Origin: Paenibacillus assamensis DSM 18201
GTDB taxonomy: Bacteria > Bacillota > Bacilli > Paenibacillales > Paenibacillaceae
DNA: 64,000 nucleotides
Direction of reading: 5' to 3'
NCBI RefSeq assembly: GCF_000422445.1
Contig: NZ_KE383840.1
Location: forward strand, 43,494-107,493
The notes beneath the pieces were generated by a model, which saw nothing but the letters and a program-made list of their open reading frames with translations, searched no databases and was not told where the DNA came from. Both the position numbers and the translations under genes were made by a program. Shown here piece after piece: positions 25,654 through 34,169 of this stretch. Position 1 is the first letter of the stretch. Each line of letters begins with the position of its first letter.

Positions 25654-25673
25654 GTTTAAGTGTTTAAACGTTT
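25654..25673. promoter_or_regulatory. ArsR-type operator copy 2, before the ArsR gene
   Basis: GTTTAAGTGTTTAAACGTTT is the exact reverse complement of the 20-mer at 25275-25294. It lies about 20 nt upstream of the ArsR start, well placed for autoregulation. Confidence 0.75.
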
Positions 25674-25748
25674 CATTTATGTGCTTAATCATAGTACACG
25701 TATTGTACCTCTGTCAAAGTTAAGAGTTGCGGTCTATCTTCGACGAAG

Positions 25749-26894
25749 CTAAAAGCGATGTTTTCTTGCCATCGGTTCTATCCATGTATTCAATATCCAA
25801 CGTAGTACTTTCCATACCCTTTGTTTCTTAGGTGGCAAATGATCATAATACACATAGCTGTATTCAATCTGCTGTTTGGCACCACGATTTCGCTTGAACT
25901 CCCCGGCCCCAGCACTACAATGACATATTAAATCTTTTTCGATAGAATCCATTGTAATAAGGAGGGAAAGAATACGGTATAAGCCATGCTGCTGATCAGA
26001 GTTTGTATCATAGCCAAGGATAGGCGTAGTCATCACTCCATCCCTAATAAAATAAGCAATGACACCATCTATGGTATCTCCTTTTTTTATGGCCTTTATC
26101 TCAAATAAATGATGCTTAAGAGCATTCCATAAATAAGCGGGTGTAAACATTGGGTTATGAACCGAATATTTTTTAATATACAGTTGGTTGTATAACTCGG
26201 AAATTTGGTAAATATCCTCTTCCGTAAATTCTTCATTCGTAATGATTTCATACTTGCTTTTCTTTAATAGACTTTTATCGTTTAATAAGTCTTTTCGCTT
26301 TTTTGAATTCATTTCTTTATAATGTTTTGGATCAAATAAGTAGATAGAACGAGACATCATGTTATTGTAACCTACTGCAGATAATGCTTGTGTAATGGTA
26401 GGATATAGTTTGTTATTTAAAGAACGAAATAGAATCGTATGCTCTGGATATTTCTCAACAAATAAATTCGTAATCTGTACGATTTGTTGTTCGTTGATAG
26501 CATGATAAAGATTCGTGGACAGCATCCAATTATTCACGGCGATAACCTTGTTCATATTCGTTCGTCGCAGCCAACTTCCCATAAGATGAATCGGATAGGT
26601 TAGCAGCTTCTCTAACCACGGTTTCTTCAATTCCCATAACTCTTCTAGTGCATAGGATACGTAATGTGTATAAGGAGAACATACATAAGAATTATCGAAC
26701 TCCTCGTTATTTATGGTAACTGGCAAGATGAGATCATCCATTTCTAATAGAAATAGCTGCGTGTTAACATTTTCAATACATGCGGAAACACCCTTTTCGA
26801 AAAAAGGCAGGAAGCTGTCTCTTACATAGGCTCCATCTTTTTTGGAGTCCCAGTCAATGCTGTGCAGGGAATGAGCGTCGTGCAATTTAATCAT
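25749..26894 (-). CDS. GNAT-like acyltransferase (BioF2/peptidyl-transfer type)
   Basis: This 381-residue protein looks like a two-lobe GNAT protein. The C-terminal half (about 190-340) has a GNAT-like order of helices and strands, including YKEMNSKKRKDLLNDKSLLKKSKYEI, KAIKKGDTIDGVIAYF and GLYRILSLLITM, with HCSAGAGEFKRNRG near the acyl-CoA side as in BioF2/CelD proteins. No signal peptide or transmembrane segment is obvious. It overlaps the preceding adenylate-forming gene by 4 nt and is the last gene of the six-gene operon. It likely transfers an acyl or aminoacyl group onto the pathway product; substrates unknown. Confidence 0.6.
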   Translation of the reverse strand: MIKLHDAHSLHSIDWDSKKDGAYVRDSFLPFFEKGVSACIENVNTQLFLLEMDDLILPVTINNEEFDNSYVCSPYTHYVSYALEELWELKKPWLEKLLTYPIHLMGSWLRRTNMNKVIAVNNWMLSTNLYHAINEQQIVQITNLFVEKYPEHTILFRSLNNKLYPTITQALSAVGYNNMMSRSIYLFDPKHYKEMNSKKRKDLLNDKSLLKKSKYEIITNEEFTEEDIYQISELYNQLYIKKYSVHNPMFTPAYLWNALKHHLFEIKAIKKGDTIDGVIAYFIRDGVMTTPILGYDTNSDQQHGLYRILSLLITMDSIEKDLICHCSAGAGEFKRNRGAKQQIEYSYVYYDHLPPKKQRVWKVLRWILNTWIEPMARKHRF

Positions 26895-28228
26895 ATCTGC
26901 CCACCATGCTTTACAAGGCTTTCTATTCTTTTTAATTTTTTATCATGCAATTGAATATCGTAATGTGAAAAGAAAACATGCGGTATAACACACTTCTTAG
27001 CAGACCATAATGTATTCAGCTCTTGTATGACATTGGATTGACATAATGCAAGATGTTCAGGTGGTGCTTCAAGTTTAATTTCAACGTTGTCTATGCTGTG
27101 CTGGATCACTTTAAATTGTTGAATTTCATTGGATGCGAACATAATCGCTCTTCGAATATAATCAGGAAAAATAGATACCTCCCTATTATCCAATTCACTT
27201 CTACCAATAAAGATATCATCGCATCTGCCATCAATTCGTTCTAAGGCTAAGAAGGGAGACCCACAGGTACACGCTGTTTTTTTCTCAATCAAAATATCAT
27301 TGAGACGGTAGCGTATAATGGGCTGTGTTTTCCGCATGAAATCGGTAATAATAGGGACGAATACCCCGTTTTCCTGATCTAAATACTCTTTTTCAATATG
27401 AACGAGATCTTCATTGATGTGTAAGGTCCCCTGAACGCAGGTCGTAGCAAGAAAACCTTCCGTACATTGGTACACTTGGTGTACCGTCTGTTGAAAAGCT
27501 GCACGAATAAACGCGCGATCCATATCTTCAAGCACCTCTGCTACAGAAATAATTTTTTGAGGACAAAGGCTAATAAGTCCTTCTTGCTGCCAGGAGGCAA
27601 TCTTTCGCAACATGGACGGAGGTGCAATTAAAATAGATGGATTTACTTCATTTAATCGAGTGATATGCTGTTGAAACGAATCTAGTAAATCAAAAAAATG
27701 AAAGGAAATTCGCTTATTTTTGGTTGCTTCGTATAAATTGCTATTAGCACGCAAGAAAAAAGCAATCGTGTGTTTATGTAGAATGCTAGAAGGAAGCACC
27801 TTTCCAATAATCGAACCAGCCCACAACGTTTGTTCCTCCTCAGAAACGAGAAACACTCCACGATTTCCACTAGTGCCTGATGATAAGCCGACCGTTATAT
27901 TACGAATGGTTGGAGAAAAATTCCGAGTCTTTTCTGCTTCAAATGCGACACGAAATGCTTCTTCCTTTGAAATATGAACGGTATTTAATGTATCGAAATG
28001 TTCCATCATTACTTCTTTATCAATGATAGGGAGCGCAGCCAACTGTCCCTGTTCAATTTCTTTTAAAAATGGAGCATATAACTGGCGATAGAAAGGAGAC
28101 TTCTCCATCGTGAACAAAAGTTGTTTTTTTATTTGTTGTTTATGAAATTGTTCCAATTGTTCGCGATCGTAAAATCGTGAGCCGTATTTTGTTTTCAAAT
28201 AGTGCTGGAGAATCCGAAATTTATTCAT
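26891..28228 (-). CDS. PaaK/F390-synthetase-like adenylate-forming enzyme
   Basis: From ATG 28228 (GCAGGAG 6 nt upstream) it is 445 residues. It resembles phenylacetate-CoA ligase and coenzyme F390 synthetase relatives: the nucleotide loop GLSSGTSGNRGVFLVSE (about 112-128), the middle motif YQCTEGFLAT, the YRLNDIL motif, then ERIDGRCDDIF at the domain hinge and a small C-terminal lid. A cluster of cysteines (CTCGSP) precedes the hinge, as in F390-type proteins. It should activate a carboxylate as the adenylate. It overlaps the upstream hydrolase gene by 8 nt and the downstream GNAT gene by 4. Confidence 0.75.
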   Translation of the reverse strand: MNKFRILQHYLKTKYGSRFYDREQLEQFHKQQIKKQLLFTMEKSPFYRQLYAPFLKEIEQGQLAALPIIDKEVMMEHFDTLNTVHISKEEAFRVAFEAEKTRNFSPTIRNITVGLSSGTSGNRGVFLVSEEEQTLWAGSIIGKVLPSSILHKHTIAFFLRANSNLYEATKNKRISFHFFDLLDSFQQHITRLNEVNPSILIAPPSMLRKIASWQQEGLISLCPQKIISVAEVLEDMDRAFIRAAFQQTVHQVYQCTEGFLATTCVQGTLHINEDLVHIEKEYLDQENGVFVPIITDFMRKTQPIIRYRLNDILIEKKTACTCGSPFLALERIDGRCDDIFIGRSELDNREVSIFPDYIRRAIMFASNEIQQFKVIQHSIDNVEIKLEAPPEHLALCQSNVIQELNTLWSAKKCVIPHVFFSHYDIQLHDKKLKRIESLVKHGGQI

Positions 28229-29072
28229 AGTATACTCCTGCTTTAATTTTATCCCATGTGTGCTCACAATGAGTGGGTACAATTTCAATTTCAGGTGATG
28301 CTTGAGATAAATGGTGCAGTTTCTCAATATTCTTTCGATAAGATTTTGGATCACTAGTTAAAAGGTTCGCAATTTTACTAGGAAGTACAAGGTTTTGATA
28401 CGTTTTACTTAGCCATACTGCGTCTGCACAAAGAAATACAATTTTATGACTATGTAATTGGACGAATAGGCCAAATTGTCCCGTTGCATGTCCTGTTAAG
28501 TCAACAGCGAATAATGAGCCATCACCAAACACATCGTAACCCTCTTCGAATTTTCCATATGCAGGCGAAAGTTTAAGCAATGGATTGTGATCGATGAATA
28601 TCATCCTTTGCTCTAAATCAATCGGCAGTGTATCTTTTAAGCACCCTTTTAATAAGGCACCAAATTTACTTCTCTTCTTTATATCCTCATAAGCTTTTGC
28701 GAAGGTTAGTATTTTGGCTGTCGGAAAGTCGAGCAGACCAGCTGTATGATCGCCATGAAAATGAGAAATAATAATATATGTAATATCCTCTGGTTGAACA
28801 CCCTCAAGAAGCAGCTGCTGTTTCATAGATTGGTCTTCCGTAAAATGAACTGGGGTTAGTTTGGCATATACAGAGTACGGAAAGCTTTTTGTTGCTTCTT
28901 TAAAGTGTCCCGCATATCCCGTATCAAATAAAATGTACCCTAAGGTTGGATGCTGAAGTAATCCTACTGTAGCTGGAAAACGGATTTGTTTCCAACTGCC
29001 CTTGGCGTATGCAATTTTTTCTGGATGTGTGCAATATCCGGTATCATATAGCTTTAAAGATTTCATTTTCAT
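28221..29072 (-). CDS. metallo-beta-lactamase-fold hydrolase
   Basis: ATG 29072 is chosen: GGTGG lies 8 nt upstream and ATGA overlaps the previous stop. The 283-residue protein has the zinc motif HFHGDH in IIISHFHGDHTAGL, an early HPTLGYILFDTGY strand with Asp, VDLTGHATGQFGL carrying the third-strand His, FLCADAVW and a final VPTHCEHTW. This matches lactonase-type (AiiA/YtnP-like) members. It could hydrolyse a lactone or thioester intermediate, or detoxify the product. It lies within the six-gene operon between the reductase and the adenylate-forming enzyme. Confidence 0.82.
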   Translation of the reverse strand: MKMKSLKLYDTGYCTHPEKIAYAKGSWKQIRFPATVGLLQHPTLGYILFDTGYAGHFKEATKSFPYSVYAKLTPVHFTEDQSMKQQLLLEGVQPEDITYIIISHFHGDHTAGLLDFPTAKILTFAKAYEDIKKRSKFGALLKGCLKDTLPIDLEQRMIFIDHNPLLKLSPAYGKFEEGYDVFGDGSLFAVDLTGHATGQFGLFVQLHSHKIVFLCADAVWLSKTYQNLVLPSKIANLLTSDPKSYRKNIEKLHHLSQASPEIEIVPTHCEHTWDKIKAGVYYE

Positions 29073-30055
29073 TGTATTTTCCACCAGTCTACAAACTTTG
29101 TGATTCCTTCTTCTATACTGATCTTTGGCGTATATCCTAGTTCTTTTTTAGCTTTCTCAATACATAATGTCTGGCTTTTGGACAGGACGCTAACCGTATA
29201 TTTGGTGAGAATAGGTTCTTTTCCGAACAAAACCGTTTTTGAAATCCCTTCTAATATAGCGGCTAGTGTAAAAGCATTTTTGTAGGAAATGTTTTTATAT
29301 TGTACCTGCTTATCGAGCCGCTTCATAACATGTTCAATGACCTCATATAAATCTACACGTTCGTCATTGGTTATATTGTATTTTTGCCCTAATGTAGGTG
29401 TAGGGGAATCCATACAAAGAAGTAAGGCATCTACCACATTCTCGACATAGGTAATATCAACAAGAACATGTTCTGTACCAATTCTCGGTAGGGCACCTTT
29501 TTCACACACTTTAATAAGCCGTGGAAGAATAGCGTTATCTCCTGGACCAAACAAAGCGCGTGGGCGTATCGTAATAACAGGTAAACCATCCGAGAAAGCT
29601 TGATCAACAGCCTGCTCAGCCATGTACTTCGTTTTGGCATAATGATTAACAAAGGTATCAGGAAGCTTCGCGTCTTCTACTACATCTTGTCGCTCATCAT
29701 AATAGAAATAAATACTTGGTGTTGATACATGGATCAGGCGTGTTATACCGGATTTTTGACTTCCCTCGATAATATGCTTTGTACCTAACACATTCGCATT
29801 GTAAAAATCTTTATATTTGCCCCAAGGGGAAGAAAGGGCTCCGCTATGAAAGATATAATCTTTATCTTTACACACTTGCAGCACACGATCCCTGTCTTCA
29901 AGAGGACAATGCACAAACTCAACTCCATGTTGTTCTAAATAGGTACCGATTGCTTTATTTCTCCCGATTGCCGTTACTTCATAGCCCATATGCTTCAATC
30001 GCAAGGCGAGCTTTTGTCCTAGAAAGCCCGTTCCACCCGTTACTAGCATTTTCAT
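29069..30055 (-). CDS. NAD(P)-dependent epimerase/reductase, OleD/3-beta-HSD-like
   Basis: This 328-residue extended short-chain dehydrogenase has the nucleotide loop VTGGTGFLGQKL (about 5-16), STPSIYF with Ser near 111, and the catalytic Y139-x3-K143 in NHYAKTKYMAEQ. RALFGPGD follows. The STPS version of the active-site strand is typical of the 3-beta-hydroxysteroid dehydrogenase and OleD subgroup, which reduce beta-keto compounds, rather than sugar epimerases. With a KASIII-like enzyme in the same operon, reduction of a beta-keto product is the natural inference. It overlaps both neighbours by 4 nt. Confidence 0.8.
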   Translation of the reverse strand: MKMLVTGGTGFLGQKLALRLKHMGYEVTAIGRNKAIGTYLEQHGVEFVHCPLEDRDRVLQVCKDKDYIFHSGALSSPWGKYKDFYNANVLGTKHIIEGSQKSGITRLIHVSTPSIYFYYDERQDVVEDAKLPDTFVNHYAKTKYMAEQAVDQAFSDGLPVITIRPRALFGPGDNAILPRLIKVCEKGALPRIGTEHVLVDITYVENVVDALLLCMDSPTPTLGQKYNITNDERVDLYEVIEHVMKRLDKQVQYKNISYKNAFTLAAILEGISKTVLFGKEPILTKYTVSVLSKSQTLCIEKAKKELGYTPKISIEEGITKFVDWWKIQ

Positions 30056-31215
30056 AAAGGTTCACCATCCCATGCGATGTCATACGTTGTTTGCTCTAAC
30101 ATCGTCCGCTTATGTTTAACACTTTCACGCCATAGTTTATACATGCTAAAAAACTGATAAAAAAATGGTTTTCTATCCGCGCGGCTATAAATGATATCTG
30201 GATAGGAGCATAGAACTCGTAACCATCGCTTACGTTTTTGTTTACTTTTTAAATAAGGAAGTCCATATACAAGCATGGCTAACCGAATGGCACACTTAGC
30301 GTTTGCTTTCGGAATTAATGTCTCTTTTACGTTTGTATGAAAAAAAGAAGATACGATTTCCTCATCAAATAAATGTAACCCACTTGTGGCACGCGGATTA
30401 CATTCAATGGGAATAGCCTCTCCGTCCTCTGTAACGATAAAATCAAAGGCAATTTGCCCAGAGAAATCTAGCTCCTTTACAATATGCTCGACAAACTGTT
30501 CCATTTTAGGATGATCAATAGGTTTAAACGCAATAGTAGCGCCTAAGCCTGCCGTGAATTCCGTTTTATAGGTAGAGTGGGCTAACACTTTCCCTGATTG
30601 TGCGATACTGTAGGAACAATGCTGTGTTCCTTGTATAAACTCTTGCAGGATATAGTTTGACTTGTCTGCCAACTTTTCTTTTATAGCAGCCTCTTTTGTA
30701 ATAAACTCCACTTTATTAGAGAAACGGGAGAAAATCGGCTTCAGCACAAAAGAAGCAGTGTCTGGCACTTCGTGAACCATCGCTCTTATCGCTTGTTCAT
30801 TATTGGTTCTATACGTTGCAGGAACTCGCCAACCTAACTTCGCTGCCAACTGAATGAACTCCCACTTATGATGTAGTAAGGAAAGCTTGTGAAAATCATC
30901 TACGAACACATGACAAAATGGGCTGAATGTTTCTTTATATCTAGCTATATAAAATATTTCTTCACAAGTCGGAATAAGCAAGTCCACATGATGGCGTTGA
31001 ATTATCGATAACAGAACATCAATGCTTTCTTTTGTTTTCCACTTTGGAGAAGGAATTTCATAAAAATAATCCGTACTTATTGAAGCTTTACTTAATGGAT
31101 AAGGAGTACTATCCGCAATAATAACGGTATGTCCAGTACTATGAAACAGTCTACACAAATGTAAAGCTGCTGGTGCACGTGCCCCTGTAATTAATACGGT
31201 TTTGTTAGTATTCAA
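30052..31215 (-). CDS. ATP-grasp ligase
   Basis: This 387-residue protein begins at TTG 31215, with GGGGG 8 nt upstream inside the preceding gene. An N-terminal Rossmann-like domain (TVLITGARAPAALHLCRLF) leads to an ATP-grasp domain: SFVLKPIFSRFSNKV, YILQEFIQGTQHCSYSIAQ, GQIAFDFIVTEDGEAIPIECNPRATSG. The last motif supplies the metal-binding Glu and Asn. It resembles carbamoyl-phosphate-synthase-like members that form amide or ester bonds via acyl phosphates. The last 90 residues are basic and aromatic. It probably joins an amino acid or similar nucleophile to a pathway acid; substrate unknown. Confidence 0.8.
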   Translation of the reverse strand: MNTNKTVLITGARAPAALHLCRLFHSTGHTVIIADSTPYPLSKASISTDYFYEIPSPKWKTKESIDVLLSIIQRHHVDLLIPTCEEIFYIARYKETFSPFCHVFVDDFHKLSLLHHKWEFIQLAAKLGWRVPATYRTNNEQAIRAMVHEVPDTASFVLKPIFSRFSNKVEFITKEAAIKEKLADKSNYILQEFIQGTQHCSYSIAQSGKVLAHSTYKTEFTAGLGATIAFKPIDHPKMEQFVEHIVKELDFSGQIAFDFIVTEDGEAIPIECNPRATSGLHLFDEEIVSSFFHTNVKETLIPKANAKCAIRLAMLVYGLPYLKSKQKRKRWLRVLCSYPDIIYSRADRKPFFYQFFSMYKLWRESVKHKRTMLEQTTYDIAWDGEPL

Positions 31216-32194
31216 GAAGAATGCCCCCGATAGAAAGCCCAGCAGAAGTACCTAACAATAATACTTTACTTCCGCGCTCTACTTTCTTTTGTCTAACCGC
31301 TTCGAACAGCGCGATTGGAATAGATGCGGAAATCATATTACCGTAGTCTTCAAAAATGGTCATGAAGCACTCTTCCTCAACGCCTAGTTTTTTGCGGATT
31401 AGACGCATAGCTGGTCCACTTGCTTGATGAGGTACAATCAAATCAATATCATCTAAAGTATAACCCGTATTCATAAGTAGTTTATCGATAAACTTCAACA
31501 TATACGTAGAAGATAGTTTGAAAATAGCTCTGCCATTCATATCGAATAAGAAGTCTTCTTTTCGCTCTTCGCTATACTCTCTAGGATGAATCATCGTTCC
31601 GCCACCACGAATTTCTGATAGATGCGCTCCAGAGCTATAGGTTTCCATATGGGAAGCTATAATGGAAGAGGTATGGTCGCTTTTTGATACCACAACCGCT
31701 GCCGCACCGTCACCGAATAAAATGCTGCTTTCATTTTGTCCCCAATTTAACCCCACAGAAGAAATCTCAGAAGAAATAATAACTACATTGTTGTATCTCC
31801 CGCATTCCATTGCGTAAGATACGGTATCAAGTGCTGTTACGAAACTAAGGCAAGTTGAATTAATATCAAAGCAAGGAATACCAGAGTGCTGTAGTCCGAG
31901 CTGTTCTTGAATAAGTGATGCAGTAGAAGGGATTGCCTGTTGAACCGTCCCGCTTCCGCAGATAATACAATCGATATCAGCCCACTTTAGCTGAGCATCT
32001 TCTACCGCTTTTTTTGCAGCTTCAGCACCCATATAAGAAGAGGTTTCACCATCAACAAAATATCGTGTTTTTACCCCCGATTTTTTCAATGTCCAGCCTT
32101 CTGACACATTTAGCATACGATCTATTTCAAAAGAATCTACTTTTCGTTTTGGAAGATATGTGCCCATCCCTTTGATGCTAATATGTCTTCTCAT
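31205..32194 (-). CDS. 3-oxoacyl-ACP synthase III-like (FabH/OleA-like) condensing enzyme
   Basis: This 329-residue thiolase-fold enzyme has the KASIII triad: C115 in DINSTCLSFVTAL, H256 in VPHQASGPAMRL, and N286 in YGNMISASIPIAL. Glycine-rich GDGAAAVVVS and the final LLGTSAGLSIGGILLEY complete the fold. It should accept an acyl-CoA or acyl-ACP on Cys115 and condense it with a second thioester. It differs from a housekeeping FabH (the NTSAAS motif reads NMISAS) and is the first gene of a compact six-gene operon rather than a fatty acid cluster. SD AAGAGGGG precedes ATG 32194. Confidence 0.85.
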   Translation of the reverse strand: MRRHISIKGMGTYLPKRKVDSFEIDRMLNVSEGWTLKKSGVKTRYFVDGETSSYMGAEAAKKAVEDAQLKWADIDCIICGSGTVQQAIPSTASLIQEQLGLQHSGIPCFDINSTCLSFVTALDTVSYAMECGRYNNVVIISSEISSVGLNWGQNESSILFGDGAAAVVVSKSDHTSSIIASHMETYSSGAHLSEIRGGGTMIHPREYSEERKEDFLFDMNGRAIFKLSSTYMLKFIDKLLMNTGYTLDDIDLIVPHQASGPAMRLIRKKLGVEEECFMTIFEDYGNMISASIPIALFEAVRQKKVERGSKVLLLGTSAGLSIGGILLEY

Positions 32195-32507
32195 GCTCTA
32201 TCCCCTCTTAATCTTTTTATGTACATTTAAAAATTACGTAATAATCCAGATATTGTTGTGGAGAAACACAGGAATTTTTTTGTGAAATGTAGGTACTGCA
32301 TTATACAGCTCTAATATTGTTATTCTGCAAAAATAGCAAGTTCTCAAGCAGATAATTTTACCCTTATACAGATGAGTGTTCCATTATCATTTAGAAAAAA
32401 CTCTCAAATCAATCTAATCATATTAAACAATTATATGAAAGTATTTAATAGATTTTTCATAAATGAAAACAAGTATTTTCAACCACACGGCATCACCGCT
32501 AATGGGC

Positions 32508-32640
32508 TAACGGTTCTCACAGAGCATATTTCGCTCTTTTTCATCAATTTTGAATTTTAACGGTTATCAGTGAGCTTATTTGACGTTTTCGATGCTATTT
32601 CAGCTTATTTCTTTAAAATAAGCGCAACCAGAACCGTTAG
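32508..32640. repeat. repeat element with TAACGGTT words in both orientations
   Basis: TAACGGTTCTCACAGAGC (32508-32525) and TAACGGTTATCAGTGAGC (32558-32575) are near copies 50 bp apart. AGAACCGTTA (about 32630-32639) is the inverted form of the first word. Each unit is followed by a TATTTCGC- or TTATTTGACG-like tail. The layout suggests a small, possibly multicopy, non-coding intergenic repeat. Confidence 0.55.
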
Positions 32641-32726
32641 ATTTTAAATTTGCGCGTATACCTAGAAATAGCGTCAATGGCGACCTTTAGCGATCCTCAC
32701 AATTATAGCTATAGCTATTAGTACAC

Positions 32727-32765
32727 AAAAAAGCCTGATAAACCAATGGTTATGGCTTATCAGGC
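32727..32765 (-). terminator. terminator of the NatAB-like ABC genes
   Basis: GCCTGATAA and TTATCAGGC are perfect arms around a paired CC-GG core. The minus strand ends in TTTTTTG. It lies about 110 nt after the permease stop. Confidence 0.75.
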
Positions 32766-32876
32766 AGTAGTAGTACGTCGATTCAGAACAAGTCTTTTCG
32801 GTCTCTTATTTGTCCCAATCAGTAACATAAACTATTTTAACTATTTCTGTGCGTAATGTGCTGTGCGTCATAACCC

Positions 32877-34169
32877 TTAAATCTTATAAGCCTTCATCGC
32901 TTTGCGAACTTCTTTCCACGTAGGGCGCTTACCGTAGAGCAACACGCCTGTGCGGTAAATCTTCGCTGCCAACCAGCCGAATACAAGTACGGATAGAAGC
33001 AGGATCACAATCGACAACCAGAACTCCCACCATTGATATTCGCCCAAACCGATGCGAAGCAGCATCGAAGTCGGTGTGAAGAATGGGATAAACGATGTTA
33101 CTTTTACAAGCATCGAGTTCGGCGTAGATACGCTGAACATACCGATGTAGAAAGCAGCCAAGCTTAGGAATGTAATTGGCAGTACCGCCTGCGCCAAGTC
33201 TTCTGTACGGCTCACGATAGAACCAACCGAAGCGTACAGCGTCGCGTACAAGAAGTAACCGAACACGTATAGAATCAAACCATAGATAACGAGCATCGGA
33301 TCAAATTTGGAGATATCCAAATCAAGTCCTTTAAGCGCTTCTTGGTTATGCGGCAAGAGCAAGTTAATAACCGCTACTGCGATAAACGCCATAATTTGAA
33401 TCATACCCAGGATAAACATCGCTAGTATTTTACCGAACATTTGCGCCAATGGCGATACGCTCGTAATCAAAATTTCCATGACACGAGAGCTTTTCTCCTG
33501 CGTTACTTCGGATGCAATCATATTTCCTGTCATTTGAATCGATGTAAAGAATAGAATGAGCAATGCAAATGTAACAACGAACGACTCAGCCTTGAACGCA
33601 GGCTCTTCTTCACCAGCTTCTTCTGCCAACTGACCACTGTCACTAGCTTTCAATTTCTTCGTATCGAAGGAAACGGGTTCATTCAACTGCAACTTCTTAT
33701 CTTCTGATATAGAATCCTTTACAATCCAATGTGTCTTCAATACAGTGAGAACAGCTGTAATATCGCCTTGTAAACCGAAATCCAGATCTTCTTCACTATG
33801 ATACGTCACTTTCGGGAATGCTTGCTCGCCGCCTTGTTCAGCAGCCTCAAACTTCAAGTACCCTGTAATAATGCCTTCTTTTACATCCTTCAACAGACCT
33901 TCTTCAGTTGCATTTTCATAAGGAACGAGAATGATATCATCTTGCTTCTGCTTAAATGCTTCTTCTAGCGACTTCTCAATCGCCGGGTAAGAAGAATTCA
34001 CGAGTCCTACTTTGATCGCTTTGTTTTCTTCATCGAACAAAGAAATAATAAACGGCAAGTTCATTACAATCGTAACGATTAAAGCCAATATAGCTGTTGT
34101 CATTAAAAATGCCTTCGTCATTAGCTTCGTTCTCAGAGAGAATCCGATTACTGTCCACACATTACGCAT
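32877..34169 (-). CDS. ABC-2 type exporter permease, NatB/YhaP-like
   Basis: This 430-residue protein has one N-terminal transmembrane helix (about 20-45), a large extracytoplasmic domain (about 48-200, Glu/Lys-rich) and about five C-terminal helices. The EKSSRVMEILITSVSPLAQMFGKI loop after the second helix is the ABC-2 hallmark of the NatB/YhaP group. It overlaps the ATPase gene by 8 nt. NatAB exports sodium in Bacillus; the substrate here is unproven. Confidence 0.82.
   Translation of the reverse strand: MRNVWTVIGFSLRTKLMTKAFLMTTAILALIVTIVMNLPFIISLFDEENKAIKVGLVNSSYPAIEKSLEEAFKQKQDDIILVPYENATEEGLLKDVKEGIITGYLKFEAAEQGGEQAFPKVTYHSEEDLDFGLQGDITAVLTVLKTHWIVKDSISEDKKLQLNEPVSFDTKKLKASDSGQLAEEAGEEEPAFKAESFVVTFALLILFFTSIQMTGNMIASEVTQEKSSRVMEILITSVSPLAQMFGKILAMFILGMIQIMAFIAVAVINLLLPHNQEALKGLDLDISKFDPMLVIYGLILYVFGYFLYATLYASVGSIVSRTEDLAQAVLPITFLSLAAFYIGMFSVSTPNSMLVKVTSFIPFFTPTSMLLRIGLGEYQWWEFWLSIVILLLSVLVFGWLAAKIYRTGVLLYGKRPTWKEVRKAMKAYKI

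Larger units (their letters stand above)
32195..32876. other. 682-bp intergenic region with repeated words
   Basis: No supportable gene. The right third contains the element listed at 32508-32640 and a minus-strand terminator at 32727-32765. The part adjacent to the KASIII gene (32195-32350) is AT-rich and should hold the promoter of the six-gene operon, but I cannot pick a confident -35/-10 pair. Confidence 0.5.
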
